The notes under the pieces were generated by a model that saw nothing but the letters and a program-made list of their open reading frames with translations, was not told where the DNA came from and made no database searches. Below, one piece after another: positions 1 through 9,591 of a stretch of DNA of 63,714 nucleotides. This DNA comes from Symploca sp. SIO2E9 (lineage in GTDB: Bacteria; Cyanobacteriota; Cyanobacteriia; Cyanobacteriales; Coleofasciculaceae), in assembly GCA_010692645.1 (NCBI GenBank), contig JAAHGS010000025.1:1-63714 (forward strand). The letters are read 5' to 3'. The position numbers were made by a program, and so were the translations under genes. The stretch's first letter is position 1. Every line of letters begins with the position of its first letter.

Positions 1-178
1 CCCCGCTCCCCATCTCCCCGTCTCCCCCTCTCCCCATCTCCCCCTCTCCCCCTCTCCCCATCTCCCCATCTCCCCATCTCCCCATCTCCCCATCTCCCCA
101 TCTCCCCCTCTCCCCATCTCCCCATCTCCCCATCTCCCCCTCTCCCCCTCTCCCCATCTCCCCATCCCCCCCTCTCTT
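1..178. repeat. C/T-rich octamer tandem array
   Basis: The window opens inside a low-complexity array built mainly on the 8-base unit CCCCATCT with CCCCCTCT variants. It stops right at the stop codon of the neighbouring histidine kinase. Related arrays recur at 61198-61355 and 63079-63178. Such arrays are common in intergenic DNA of filamentous cyanobacteria. Its left end lies outside the window. Confidence 0.9.
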
Positions 179-179
179 T

Positions 180-1457
180 TTATTCTGGTAGCGGAATATT
201 AACCTGAATTTGGCAACCTTGCCCTGGTTTACTTGTTAGGGAGAAAGAGCCTCCTAATGCCTCCGCGCGCTCACGCATTCCCTCTAATCCGAACCCAGTT
301 GTATTTTCGTCTGGATCAAAACCTCTACCATTATCTGCAAGCAGCAAGGAAATGTTTCTGCTACTTTCTAACAAGTGCAAACGAACTTCATTGGCATGAC
401 TGTGCTTAGAAATATTGGTTAGGGCTTCCTGAGTCACCCGATACAAGGCTGTAGCGATTTCGGCTGAGAGTGAAGATGTTAAATTGATTTTAGCATCGAG
501 TTGAATTTCGGTTGTTGCCTCAAATTCCTTTAAAAGTTTAGCTAGAGCAGCTGGTAAAGACTGTCCTTGTAGGGGATGATTTCGCAGTGTGGCAACTGAC
601 TGACGGACATGTTGTAGAGCTTCTTTCCCCAGTTGTCTGGCTTTGTGTAGATGATGAGCTAGTTTTCCCCTATCTTCTGGCAGTAGCATGGCAACATTTT
701 CTAACTGAATACTTTGAGCAGCGAGGGAGTGACCAACTGAATCGTGAATTTCCCGTGCAATTCGGTTTCTTTCCTGCAAGGTAGCTTGATTTTCAATTAG
801 CAGTGCATACTGACGCAGACGCTGATTGGCAGAGGCTAGTTCTTGGCGACTCTTGTGTTCAGATAGTACTGCGCCTACTAGTAAGAGTACAAAAACTAGC
901 ACTAACCCAAATAATAGCGCCGAACTTAGGGTAAGATTGATAATTATGCCCTGTAAGAATTCAGAGGGCATATGCCGAAATACTCTCGGTAATGGTCTTC
1001 CTAAAGAAACACCAAGAGGACGAATTCTTAGAAAGGACATTAGCTGCATCAGCAGGAAGGAAACGTAGGCAAAGCTAGCCACTAGTAAGCGCCCACTCCA
1101 AGGAAACATCACGCAGCCACGGATCACAACTACTAGCAGTAGTGCTGGGAAAACGCTGCCACCTCTTCCTCCCAGCATCACAGCCAGCCAACTCAAGCCA
1201 AATCCCAAGCTAGTGTAAATAATTCCTGGCAATAGTCGAGATTTAACAGGCAATCGTAAGCCCATTAACCCCAGAGTTACAATGCTTGCCGCTGCAGCTA
1301 GGGGATATCTTACTCTCAGGTGATGTAGTCTTAAAATTCTAGGTTGATGGGGAACAAGCAATGGGGAAAATACAGCTAGTACAGCAATCCCTAGTAGAAT
1401 CCACTCTAGGTAGAGCAAAAGGCGAAATGGATGATTTTTCGGGAGGAGCTTTCGCAT
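180..1457 (-). CDS. Sensor histidine kinase, DesK/LiaS type (HisKA_3)
   Basis: This 425-residue protein has an N-terminal half with about six hydrophobic segments (residues 10-200). A short coiled linker follows, then a HisKA_3 dimerisation domain with the H-box [16 protein letters not shown], where the phospho-accepting histidine is residue 238. The C-terminal HATPase_c domain shows the N-box (ALTNISKH), the G1 motif DNGRGFDP and the G2 motif GFGLEGM. The family senses membrane or envelope signals and phosphorylates NarL-type response regulators. No response regulator is visible beside it; one may lie left of the window. The gene stands alone, next to a pseudogene, and ends against a C/T-rich array. 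Confidence 0.88.
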   Translation of the reverse strand: MRKLLPKNHPFRLLLYLEWILLGIAVLAVFSPLLVPHQPRILRLHHLRVRYPLAAAASIVTLGLMGLRLPVKSRLLPGIIYTSLGFGLSWLAVMLGGRGGSVFPALLLVVVIRGCVMFPWSGRLLVASFAYVSFLLMQLMSFLRIRPLGVSLGRPLPRVFRHMPSEFLQGIIINLTLSSALLFGLVLVFVLLLVGAVLSEHKSRQELASANQRLRQYALLIENQATLQERNRIAREIHDSVGHSLAAQSIQLENVAMLLPEDRGKLAHHLHKARQLGKEALQHVRQSVATLRNHPLQGQSLPAALAKLLKEFEATTEIQLDAKINLTSSLSAEIATALYRVTQEALTNISKHSHANEVRLHLLESSRNISLLLADNGRGFDPDENTTGFGLEGMRERAEALGGSFSLTSKPGQGCQIQVNIPLPE

Positions 1458-1477
1458 GTTAGTTGTTGCCGATTTTC

Positions 1478-1512
1478 AAGTAATAAGTAATAAGTAATAA
1501 GTAATAAGTAAT
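1478..1512. repeat. Heptamer tandem repeat (AAGTAAT)x5
   Basis: Five head-to-tail copies of AAGTAAT lie between the histidine kinase and the oxidoreductase pseudogene. The same array, also five units long, occurs at 50330-50364 (opposite orientation) and 61125-61159. It matches the short tandemly repeated heptamers known from cyanobacterial genomes. Confidence 0.9.
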
Positions 1513-1534
1513 GAATTAAAATCAGAACGATTAA

Positions 1535-2816
1535 TCAGTATTTTTTCTCCAAACTTACTAGTGCATTATAGTCAGGAACTCCTGCTTGCGATCGCTTACC
1601 TCTTTCTATTAACACATTCCCCTCTGGCCAATGTACTTGCAAGTTACCTGGCTTAATCGCGGCGATACAGATTTGCCCTTGAAGTTCGCCCAATTCATTT
1701 TTGAGGATAACGATATCTCCATTTTTTAAATCCAATTTCTCGGCATCAATTGGACTAATTAGTATTGCCTCTCGCACTGCCCCAGTAATGGCATCTTTAT
1801 TTTCCTGAACCATACTGTTGAATTGCTTCCCTCGCCTAGTTGCTACGAGGAAGTAACCATCCGGTAATTCTAAGGGCGCTGGTGACAAGGGTGCAAAATT
1901 AGCCTTGCCTTCGGGTGTGGGGAAATTCCAAATCCCCACCCATATTTACGAGAAAGAAGTCTTCAACAAATTTAGTGCCAAATAGCGCACTTTCAGGAAT
2001 TGAAGGTACCCAGTAGCGCTCCATCCCTGGCTCTCGGTAGGTGTTGATTGCTACCATCTTCGTGCCAGCCTTTTTCGCCCAGTGGAGATACTTAACGGTA
2101 ACTGGTTGGTTGTTAGCGACGTTGGAACCAATGAAAACTAATAAATCAGTGCCAATCCAATCTTGATAAGAGCAGGTGGTAGCTGCTACACCTAAAGAAG
2201 CTTTTAGTCCAGCAGTACTGGGGGAATGACAGATTCTGGCAGCATTATCAATATTATTTGAACCCATCGCCCGCACTGCTTTCTGGGCAGCGTAATAGGT
2301 TTCGTTAACTGTACCTCTGCTGGTAAGGTAAAAGCTAAGTCGCTCTGGCTGTGATTGGCTAATGCGATCGCTAATTATCTCTAATGCTTCATCCCAGCTA
2401 AGGCGGCGGAAACCCTTCTCCCCTGCACGACGGAGCATGGGGTAGGGAAGCCTTCCCAAATCTAGGAGTTGGGAGCTTTTCTTGCTCTTAAGTTGAGAGA
2501 TATCTGCCAGCAGTTGAGGATCAAAGGCTGGCATAGTATTCATCTGGAGCAGTCGCAAGCGAACATTACAAAGATGGATGCCATCTAATGTCCAGTCTTT
2601 CATCCCAGTTGTGCCAAGGGCGCAGCCGTCGCAGACTCCTTTATTAAGGATTTCCCAAGCATAGGGAAGTTGCTTGCGGTTTACCCAGACTGCTCTCAAA
2701 ACTTCCCAGTAATTATTGGGGTATTGTTCACCAATACCAAAGGGTTTCCAGCTAGCCCAGTAGGAGGGATTCCAGCTTTTTTTGGGTTGAGGCAGCATAG
2801 TCGGGGGATGCTCCAA
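1535..2816 (-). pseudogene. Molybdopterin oxidoreductase (FdhF/YdeP family), internally deleted and frameshifted
   Basis: The first 290 or so residues (start at 2816) look like the N-terminus of an FdhF/YdeP-type molybdopterin oxidoreductase. They include the motif GVCDGCALG, a later Cys ([10 protein letters not shown]), ARICHSPS and [17 protein letters not shown]. The match runs to FFLVNMGGD, and the frame then closes at 1899. In the next frame 1535-1939 encodes the typical C-terminal molybdopterin dinucleotide-binding domain, beginning [10 protein letters not shown]. The family is usually about 740 residues, but the two parts total about 425, so roughly 300 central residues are missing. The two parts meet near 1925-1945 in different frames. 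This is a deletion relic and unlikely to be functional. Confidence 0.82.
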
Positions 2817-3213
2817 TATTTTGCAACGAGATAACTATAACTTTAATTCTTCCGCAAAAGCTTAATTGCTGTACTGGTAGTTGCGGCGAGCTTCATTAAC
2901 TCTTTACAGAAATAACCCGGAGACAAAGAAGCAATCACCAAGAGGGTTACAGCTGAGTGGTGATCATAGAAATGGATAAGTATTTTGATAAAGGTCTTTG
3001 CACTTGGCTTAAATATGGTTATATTTGATTAAGATTAATTTGAAGTGACAAAAGATACCATTCTCAATAGGAAGTGCAATGGGTAATTTATCTCAGTAAA
3101 CTAGCTGATATAAATAATTGTCATTGAGAGAAAAATACATGATAGCAAATTTATCTATTCATATTTAGATAGTTATCTCAAAAAAATATTAATAGAACAC
3201 TTTAATTTAGTTT
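2817..3213. other. Non-coding region between divergent genes
   Basis: About 400 bases of AT-rich DNA separate the oxidoreductase pseudogene (minus) from the first exopolysaccharide gene (plus). It must contain the promoter of the forward polysaccharide block. I cannot pick out a convincing -35/-10 pair, and no strong Shine-Dalgarno precedes the ATG at 3214. No repeat, RNA gene or small ORF stands out. Confidence 0.5.
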
Positions 3214-4137
3214 ATGAATACAGTTCTAATTACAGGTGTTACAGGATTTATTGGGCGATATGTTGCACGTGAATTTTCAGAAGCTGGCTGGAATGTTGTG
3301 GGACTTGGAACCAGTCCGCCTGAGAATGCCCCCAGGCAAGATTTAAATAACTATCAACAACTAATTTTGCCCTCTACTGAGTTAGTTGACATCATTCAAA
3401 AGATACAACCTCAAGTATGTGTTCATTGTGCGGGTAGAGCTTCAGTCGGTTTATCCTTGAGTGAACCTGCTGCTGATTTTAGTGCCAGCGTTGATGTTAC
3501 CTTTAATCTTCTATACACCCTGCGTAACTATGCTTCAGGATGTCGTTTAATTTATCTTTCTAGTGCAGCTGTTTATGGTAACCCCGAGTCTTTACCAATC
3601 CGTGAGACTCACAAACCTAGTCCCATTTCCCCTTATGGCTTCCATAAACTAATGAGTGAGCAGCTTTGCAGCGAGTTTTTCAAAGTTTATGACCAGCCTA
3701 CTGCTATTGTACGTATTTTTTCTGCTTATGGTCCTGGATTAAGGCGGCAAGTTCTTTGGGATATTTGCCGCAAGACTCTTACTCAACCTGTACTCAAATT
3801 ACTAGGAACAGGTAATGAGAGCCGGGATTTTATTCATGTTCGAGATGTAGCTAGAGCGATTTATACCTTGGTTGAGAAAGCTCCTTTTGAGGCAGAAGTT
3901 TATAATCTTAGCAGTGGTATTGAAACCGAAATTAAAAGTTTAGCAGAGTTAGTTTTATCTCATTTAGAACGAAAAATTAATATTGAGTTTGATGGTATGT
4001 TTACAGAGGGGAATCCAATCAATTGGCAGGCTGACATCAGTCGCATAGCTCAACTGGGATTTACTCCTGAAGTCACCTTGGAAAGGGGCACAAAGGTTTA
4101 CGCTCAATGGTGTCGAGCTGAGGTTGTAGGGTGGTGA
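3214..4137 (+). CDS. NAD(P)-dependent nucleotide-sugar epimerase/dehydratase (extended SDR)
   Basis: The protein has 307 residues. The N-terminal Rossmann motif TGVTGFIG binds NAD(P). The catalytic SSAAVYG serine and the YGFHK Tyr-x3-Lys are present, as is the RIFSAYGPG segment that normally contacts the nucleotide-sugar. It resembles UDP-glucose 4-epimerase and GDP-mannose 4,6-dehydratase-like enzymes; the exact substrate cannot be read from sequence. It is the first gene of the forward polysaccharide block and overlaps the next gene by 7 bases, implying translational coupling. It probably supplies an activated sugar to the glycosyltransferases that follow. Confidence 0.85.
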   Translation: MNTVLITGVTGFIGRYVAREFSEAGWNVVGLGTSPPENAPRQDLNNYQQLILPSTELVDIIQKIQPQVCVHCAGRASVGLSLSEPAADFSASVDVTFNLLYTLRNYASGCRLIYLSSAAVYGNPESLPIRETHKPSPISPYGFHKLMSEQLCSEFFKVYDQPTAIVRIFSAYGPGLRRQVLWDICRKTLTQPVLKLLGTGNESRDFIHVRDVARAIYTLVEKAPFEAEVYNLSSGIETEIKSLAELVLSHLERKINIEFDGMFTEGNPINWQADISRIAQLGFTPEVTLERGTKVYAQWCRAEVVGW

Positions 4138-5279
4138 AAGATTTGCATATTTGTCTAAACATGGCAGGCGATTCTGGTTGGATGGGAGGTGTTCTCTACA
4201 CTCAAAACCTAGTCCGTGCTATTGCCAGCTTACCAGAAGAAGAAAAAGCTCACATAAAGTTAACTATTGCCGCCGCTCCTTCTAACTTAAATTTAGTTGA
4301 GCCTGTACGTGATCATCTTGATCAAATTTATATTAAAGAGCGTTTGTATTTAAAAGTTGGTAAGGAGCTAGCGGAGCGCTTCCATTTCCTACCGCGTAAG
4401 CTACTTAATCCTCTGAAAGTTGATTTTTTGTACCCAACTTCAGCTATGGCAAGAACTCCCTATTTATGGGGGGGGTGGATTCCTGACTTTCAACATCATT
4501 ATTTACCAGAGCTTTTTTCTGAAGAAGAGATTAATGCACGCAATAATCGCCATCAAAGAATGGCTGAAGTTGCCCCTGTAATTATCCTCAGCTCTAAAAT
4601 GGCACAGGACGACTTCAATCGCCTCTACCCTGAAGCAGCATCTCGCAGTAGATTAATGAACTTTGTCAGTTACCCAGAGCCAGAATGGTTTAAGTTCAAT
4701 CCTCAGCTCATTCAAGAAAAGTATGGGCTGCCAGAGCGATTCTTCTTAGTGAGCAATCAGTTTTGGAAACACAAAAACCATAAAGTTGTAATAGAAGCTC
4801 TAGGTATACTCAAGCAACAGAAAATTACACCGACAGTTGTTTGTACAGGGAAGACTACAGAGGGTTCTCAATATTTTAACCAACTCATAACTCGAATTGA
4901 AGAACTAGGGATTGGCAACCAGGTAAGAATTTTAGGATTAATTCCTCGCCTTGACCAAATTCAACTGATGAGGCGATGTTTGGCAGTAATTCAGCCTTCT
5001 TTATTTGAAGGTTGGAGTACTGTTATTGAGGACGGACGAGCACTGGGTAAACCAATGCTCGTTTCTGATTTCCCAGTTCACTTAGAGCAAAATCCACCTC
5101 ATACACACTTTTTTGAACGTAGTAATCCTGAACAACTGGCATCACTGATATTTCAAGGATTTTCTACATTGCAACCAGGTTCAGACTTAGAAAAAGAAAA
5201 TCAAGATAGACATAAAAATTCAGAAGCAATTGTTGCTTATGGCAGACGTTTTATGGAGATAGTGAATGATGTTGTGTGA
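4131..5279 (+). CDS. GT4-family glycosyltransferase
   Basis: This 382-residue GT-B fold protein starts at GTG 4131 (or the adjacent GTG 4134), inside the end of the epimerase gene. The C-terminal domain shows FFLVSNQFWKHKNH, VVCTGKT, VRILGLIPRLDQIQLMRRC and the nucleotide-sugar binding region PSLFEGWSTVIEDGRALGKP with the family E-x7-E. It is expected to add a sugar to the growing repeat unit at the cytoplasmic face. Donor and acceptor cannot be assigned. Confidence 0.83.
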   Translation: MVKDLHICLNMAGDSGWMGGVLYTQNLVRAIASLPEEEKAHIKLTIAAAPSNLNLVEPVRDHLDQIYIKERLYLKVGKELAERFHFLPRKLLNPLKVDFLYPTSAMARTPYLWGGWIPDFQHHYLPELFSEEEINARNNRHQRMAEVAPVIILSSKMAQDDFNRLYPEAASRSRLMNFVSYPEPEWFKFNPQLIQEKYGLPERFFLVSNQFWKHKNHKVVIEALGILKQQKITPTVVCTGKTTEGSQYFNQLITRIEELGIGNQVRILGLIPRLDQIQLMRRCLAVIQPSLFEGWSTVIEDGRALGKPMLVSDFPVHLEQNPPHTHFFERSNPEQLASLIFQGFSTLQPGSDLEKENQDRHKNSEAIVAYGRRFMEIVNDVV

Positions 5280-5316
5280 CAACGTAAATATTGAAATTAA
5301 ATATTAAATTAACTTA

Positions 5317-7131
5317 ATGAACAGATTTTTATCAAAGTTTATGTACATCATGGCAGGTAAAGAAGGGACTTTGCTCCTTCTGCTCTTTGCCATCCTATTT
5401 AATTCTCTACTAGAAACTGTAGGCATTGGTCTTGTAGGACCATTTATGGGTTTGGTAACTAACTCAGATGCTATTGAAAGCAGCCCTTTATTAAGCCGTG
5501 TCCATGAGCAGATAGGCTGGATTCCTACGAGTCAGTTTATCGGATTTTTGGGGTTAGCAATTATCCTTGTTTTTTATTTAAAATCATTCTTAAAATTTAA
5601 AATACAGCGTTATATTTTTGACTTTGGCTACAGTCAGCAAGGTAGCTTACGTCTAAGGCTATTGAAAACTTATTTGGAATTACCTTATACTTTTCATTTA
5701 AAGAGCAATACTTCTCTCTTAGTTCAAAACATTTTGAATGAAACTGATAAGTTTTCTAATGGGATTTTAATTGCCAGTTTAAACTTTACGGTTCACCTTG
5801 TTGTTCTATGTACTCTGCTCCTACTACTAATTGTGACAGATCCACTGGCTACAACAGTTATATTTGGAGTGTTGCTAGTTATATTTACTCTCTACTATCG
5901 ATTCAAAAATAAGATTTTAGTTTGGGGTAAGGAGCAGTCTCAATCTCAAACAGAGATAATTCGTATCGTCAATCATAGTCTGGGAGGATTGAAGGAAACA
6001 CGGGTCATTGGTTGCGAATCCTACTTCCAAAACCAGATGGTGATAGAAGCTAAAAGGTATGCAAGGGCAATGAGTTCACTACTATCTTTCAAGGTTGTTC
6101 CGCTTCTTATCGTTGAGTCACTCATAATTACCTTCCTAATCGGCTTTACATCTTTGTCTTTATTCTTGGGGCGAGATCCGCAGAATTTGACCTCGATTTT
6201 GAGTATTTTTGCAGTGGCTTCGATCCGTATAATACCGACTGTTAATCAACTGGCAGCCGCTACAACAGGAATACGTGCTTCTAGCTACTCTCTTGACAAA
6301 CTTTATTACGATTTAAGGGAGCTAGACAAGCTATGTCTGGATAAAGAGTCAAAATCTTTACAGGTTTCAAGCTCAGGTAGCGTTACCTATACTGAATCTA
6401 AAGAGCAACGGTTGATGCCTTTTCATGATCAAATTGCTTTAGAGCAAGTAATTTACCGTTATCCAGGTACAGAAGAAACTTCTTTGAAGGATATGTCCTT
6501 AACTATTAAGAAGGGTCAGTCTATTGCCTTAATTGGTAAATCTGGTGCAGGTAAGACAACCTTAGTAGATGTGATTTTGGGTCTCTTACACCCAGAGAAA
6601 GGTGACATCAGGGTTGATGGCATATCTATCTATGAAAATTTACGCTCCTGGCAGAATCTAATCGGATACATTCCTCAGTCTATTTTTTTACTTGATGACA
6701 CCATCGAGAGCAATATTGCCTTCGGTGTACCGCATAACCTAATTGATCAAAGAGGATTGGAAAAAGCGATTGAAGCTGCTCAGCTTACTGAGTTAGTTGA
6801 GCAACTAGGGGAGGGGATTAAAACTCAGGTGGGTGAAAGAGGAGTACGGTTATCTGGTGGTCAACGACAACGGATAGGGATTGCTCGAGCACTCTACCAC
6901 GAGAGAGAAATTTTAGTCCTAGATGAAGCGACTGCAGCACTGGATAATGAGACCGAAAGTCTTATTACTGAGGCGATTAAATCTTTGAGTGGTACAAAAA
7001 CGATGATTATTATTGCTCACCGTCTTACCACTGTTGAACACTGCGATCGCATTTATATGATGGAAAAAGGTCGAATAGCAAAGTCTGGTAGTTACCGAGA
7101 AGTTGTCTTGGGAGAACAAGCACTTTTTTGA
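5317..7131 (+). CDS. ABC transporter, fused permease and ATPase (MsbA/PglK-like flippase)
   Basis: The protein has 604 residues. Residues about 10-320 hold a six-helix transmembrane domain. The nucleotide-binding domain has Walker A GKSGAGKTT (Lys413), the signature LSGGQRQRIG, Walker B ILVLDEATAALD (Asp536) and the H-loop IIAHRL. It is a homodimeric half-transporter of exporter type. Within a polysaccharide cluster, and with its resemblance to PglK/MsbA, it could flip a lipid-linked oligosaccharide. Because a Wzx flippase is also encoded (28235-29635), the locus may serve two products or two steps. It lies 37 bases after the preceding glycosyltransferase. Confidence 0.88.
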   Translation: MNRFLSKFMYIMAGKEGTLLLLLFAILFNSLLETVGIGLVGPFMGLVTNSDAIESSPLLSRVHEQIGWIPTSQFIGFLGLAIILVFYLKSFLKFKIQRYIFDFGYSQQGSLRLRLLKTYLELPYTFHLKSNTSLLVQNILNETDKFSNGILIASLNFTVHLVVLCTLLLLLIVTDPLATTVIFGVLLVIFTLYYRFKNKILVWGKEQSQSQTEIIRIVNHSLGGLKETRVIGCESYFQNQMVIEAKRYARAMSSLLSFKVVPLLIVESLIITFLIGFTSLSLFLGRDPQNLTSILSIFAVASIRIIPTVNQLAAATTGIRASSYSLDKLYYDLRELDKLCLDKESKSLQVSSSGSVTYTESKEQRLMPFHDQIALEQVIYRYPGTEETSLKDMSLTIKKGQSIALIGKSGAGKTTLVDVILGLLHPEKGDIRVDGISIYENLRSWQNLIGYIPQSIFLLDDTIESNIAFGVPHNLIDQRGLEKAIEAAQLTELVEQLGEGIKTQVGERGVRLSGGQRQRIGIARALYHEREILVLDEATAALDNETESLITEAIKSLSGTKTMIIIAHRLTTVEHCDRIYMMEKGRIAKSGSYREVVLGEQALF

Positions 7132-7194
7132 TACTGAATTAGCTGCATAATTTGCATGTATCAATTAATAATTAGTAAGAGGATAATATAATAA

Positions 7195-8406
7195 ATGAAG
7201 GTTCTAATCGCCCTACCGATTCGACATCCAGAATTTGTTTTAATTGATGATGTCCTAGATGGCAAAGTTGCCTGTTCTGGTTCTAATGGCTCAGCTATTC
7301 GATTAGCAGGTCTTTTGAGTGAAGCTGGTTTAGATGTTTGTCTAAGCACGGCTTCTGAAAGTCAGAGTACTAAATTCACCTGTATTAAACACGAGCTTGT
7401 AGAAGTTGCTAAGTTTGATCACTTGATTGTTCATGGTACTCATTGGAACGGCACATCATTGACGTTTGGTAATCAAGCTCTAGCTAAAACAATTCTCTGG
7501 GTAAAAAACCATATTACCTTTACTCTAGCTTATAATTTCTTATGCCAAGGAGGAAAGAAAATTGTTTGTCCTTCTGTGTATCATGCAAATATTTCTCGCG
7601 CCCTACCGCAGTGGCGAAAGAAGGTAACAGTAATCTATAACACCTATTCTTGTACCTTCAAACCAACCACTTCTATGCTGCCGACAAGGCAGCCTAAACC
7701 AAGATTGTTATTTATTGGGGCGATTACCAAGAGTAAAGGTTTTGTTGAGCTTACGAAGATTTGGTCGTACTTAGCAAAGCAACAGGTCAATCTTGAGCTG
7801 GCAATTGCAGGTAGTATAAGTATACATGCAGCTCCTGGGGCTATCAAACTCGGTTCAAGTGGATTAGGGGACATCGAACTTGAAACTAAATGCATCCAAC
7901 CTTGGTTAGAGGCTTTATCAGAAAACTATCAACCTCATTTTTTAGGGGCTTTGTCACCTATACAGTTGCGTAATGAACTTTCTAAGTCTTGGGCTGCCAT
8001 TGTTAATCCTGGCGGAGTACCTGAAACTTTTTGCATCTCTGCTGTTGAGGCGCAAGCTTGTAACCGTACAGTGTTCTCAGTGCAGGATGGCGCACTTAAA
8101 GAAACTGTCTATAGGGGAAACTTCCATTCTTTAGCAAAAGAGAAATCGGTTGAATCGGTTGCAGAGAGAATCATTGACGGTTTATCTAATATGGAAGCAG
8201 TCGCTGAGAATGGACGACTAGCAGGTGAGTTTGTCAGAGGCAAATTTACACCTGAAGCTATTCGTGATGCCTGGATTAGTTTGCTTTCTGGGCAAAAGAC
8301 TGAGCCTGAACTTCCGAAGACTTGGGATAATCCTCGCGATTTGATGTGTGATTTGGTGAGATGGAGTAAAACAGGAGTTCTAATTAATAAATATAGAAGA
8401 GCATAG
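7195..8406 (+). CDS. GT4-family glycosyltransferase
   Basis: The 403-residue GT-B protein starts at ATG 7195 with a purine-rich stretch (AAGAGG) upstream. The C-terminal half carries RLLFIGAITKSKGFVELTKIW and then LGALSPIQLRNELSKSWAAIVNPGGVPETFCISAVEAQACNR-type acceptor and nucleotide-binding elements. The N-terminal half is weakly conserved, and the glycine-rich loop is of the GSAIRLAGLL type. It lies between the ABC transporter and a GT2-like gene in the same direction. Sugar specificity is unknown. Confidence 0.78.
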   Translation: MKVLIALPIRHPEFVLIDDVLDGKVACSGSNGSAIRLAGLLSEAGLDVCLSTASESQSTKFTCIKHELVEVAKFDHLIVHGTHWNGTSLTFGNQALAKTILWVKNHITFTLAYNFLCQGGKKIVCPSVYHANISRALPQWRKKVTVIYNTYSCTFKPTTSMLPTRQPKPRLLFIGAITKSKGFVELTKIWSYLAKQQVNLELAIAGSISIHAAPGAIKLGSSGLGDIELETKCIQPWLEALSENYQPHFLGALSPIQLRNELSKSWAAIVNPGGVPETFCISAVEAQACNRTVFSVQDGALKETVYRGNFHSLAKEKSVESVAERIIDGLSNMEAVAENGRLAGEFVRGKFTPEAIRDAWISLLSGQKTEPELPKTWDNPRDLMCDLVRWSKTGVLINKYRRA

Positions 8407-8559
8407 ACATTTGAATTTGGCAGATATGTTCAGAACTATTAGTCTATTTTTGAAGTGAAACAAATGCTGATAGTAAAAATCGAAGATTTCTAAATCAATT
8501 CGGTAGTGGTTGGTTTACTTATCTTGAATTTAAATCAAACTCTAGTGTTTTGAGCCAAA

Positions 8560-9534
8560 ATGTTTGACTATCCGATCAAAGTCCCAGTTGCTTTCCTAAT
8601 TTTCAACCGACCAGACACTACTGAGAGAGTGTTTGAGGCAATTCGCCAGGCAAAACCTCCTAAACTTTTAGTAGTTGCAGATGGTCCCCGTGCAGACAAA
8701 CCAGGTGAAGTAGAAAAATGTGCTGCTGCTCGTGCTGTTATTGATCGAGTAGATTGGGAGTGCGAAATTATGAAAAATTATGCCGATGCAAATATGGGTT
8801 GCGGTCAGCGAGTGTCAAGTGGGCTAGATTGGGTTTTCAACACTGTTGAAAGAGCGATTATCCTGGAAGATGACTGTCTTCCACATCCAACGTTCTTTCG
8901 CTTTTGCGAAGAGATGCTAGAGATGTATGGGGATGATGAGCGGATCCTGATGATTAGTGGGACTAATATGTTGGGAGAATGGAAATCTAATATTCAAAGC
9001 TACCATTTTTCCTATTATGGCGGGATTTGGGGTTGGGCTTCTTGGCGTAGAGCGTGGAAATATTACGATATTAATATGAGCTTATGGTCAGAGCCAGAAA
9101 TTAAAGCTCGAATAAGAGATGTTCTAGCGGATAGAAAACAATACGAGAGCAGTAAAAAACTTTTTGATAATGCCAGCAAAATTGATACATGGGACTATCC
9201 CTGGAGGTTTGCAAGATTGGTACAGTCTGGTTTATCGATTGTTCCTTCTGTCAACTTAGTTTCAAATATTGGTTTTCGTGAAGATGCTACACATACAAAA
9301 ACAAAAGCGAACAGTTCAGAACTGGCAGAAATTAAGACTGTAGAGTTTAAATTTCCTATTAAATCAAATGAATTTACAGTTGTTGATCGTGATTTTGATA
9401 GACTTGTCTTTGAAAAGGATACAAAATCGAATCTCCTTTCTAGGATTAAAAACAAAATTAAAAATTTAATTTATGATTTTATTAACTGGATTAATACAAA
9501 AAACAAAATAAAAATAAATTATAGTAATTTTTGA
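8560..9534 (+). CDS. GT2/GNT-I-like glycosyltransferase (HlpA-like family)
   Basis: This 324-residue protein starts with PVAFLIFNRPDTTERVFEAI and LLVVADGPRADKPGE, the usual opening of the GT-A family annotated as hemolytic protein HlpA-like or GNT-I-like. The metal-binding acidic motif is ILEDDCLPHPTFF, and GGIWGWASWRRAWKYYD is also characteristic. It should use a nucleotide sugar and a divalent metal. The last 45 residues are very rich in Lys, Ile and Asn and look like a basic tail. It lies 150 bases after the previous gene. Confidence 0.8.
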   Translation: MFDYPIKVPVAFLIFNRPDTTERVFEAIRQAKPPKLLVVADGPRADKPGEVEKCAAARAVIDRVDWECEIMKNYADANMGCGQRVSSGLDWVFNTVERAIILEDDCLPHPTFFRFCEEMLEMYGDDERILMISGTNMLGEWKSNIQSYHFSYYGGIWGWASWRRAWKYYDINMSLWSEPEIKARIRDVLADRKQYESSKKLFDNASKIDTWDYPWRFARLVQSGLSIVPSVNLVSNIGFREDATHTKTKANSSELAEIKTVEFKFPIKSNEFTVVDRDFDRLVFEKDTKSNLLSRIKNKIKNLIYDFINWINTKNKIKINYSNF

Positions 9535-9591
9535 ATTGAACAAGCAGTATATTTAAGATTGTTTTTTAAACTATAGGAGTTTTAGTAAACC

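Noticed and set aside
6919-7349. Minus-strand frames over the end of the ABC transporter and start of the next gene
   Set aside because: Shadows of strongly supported plus-strand genes.
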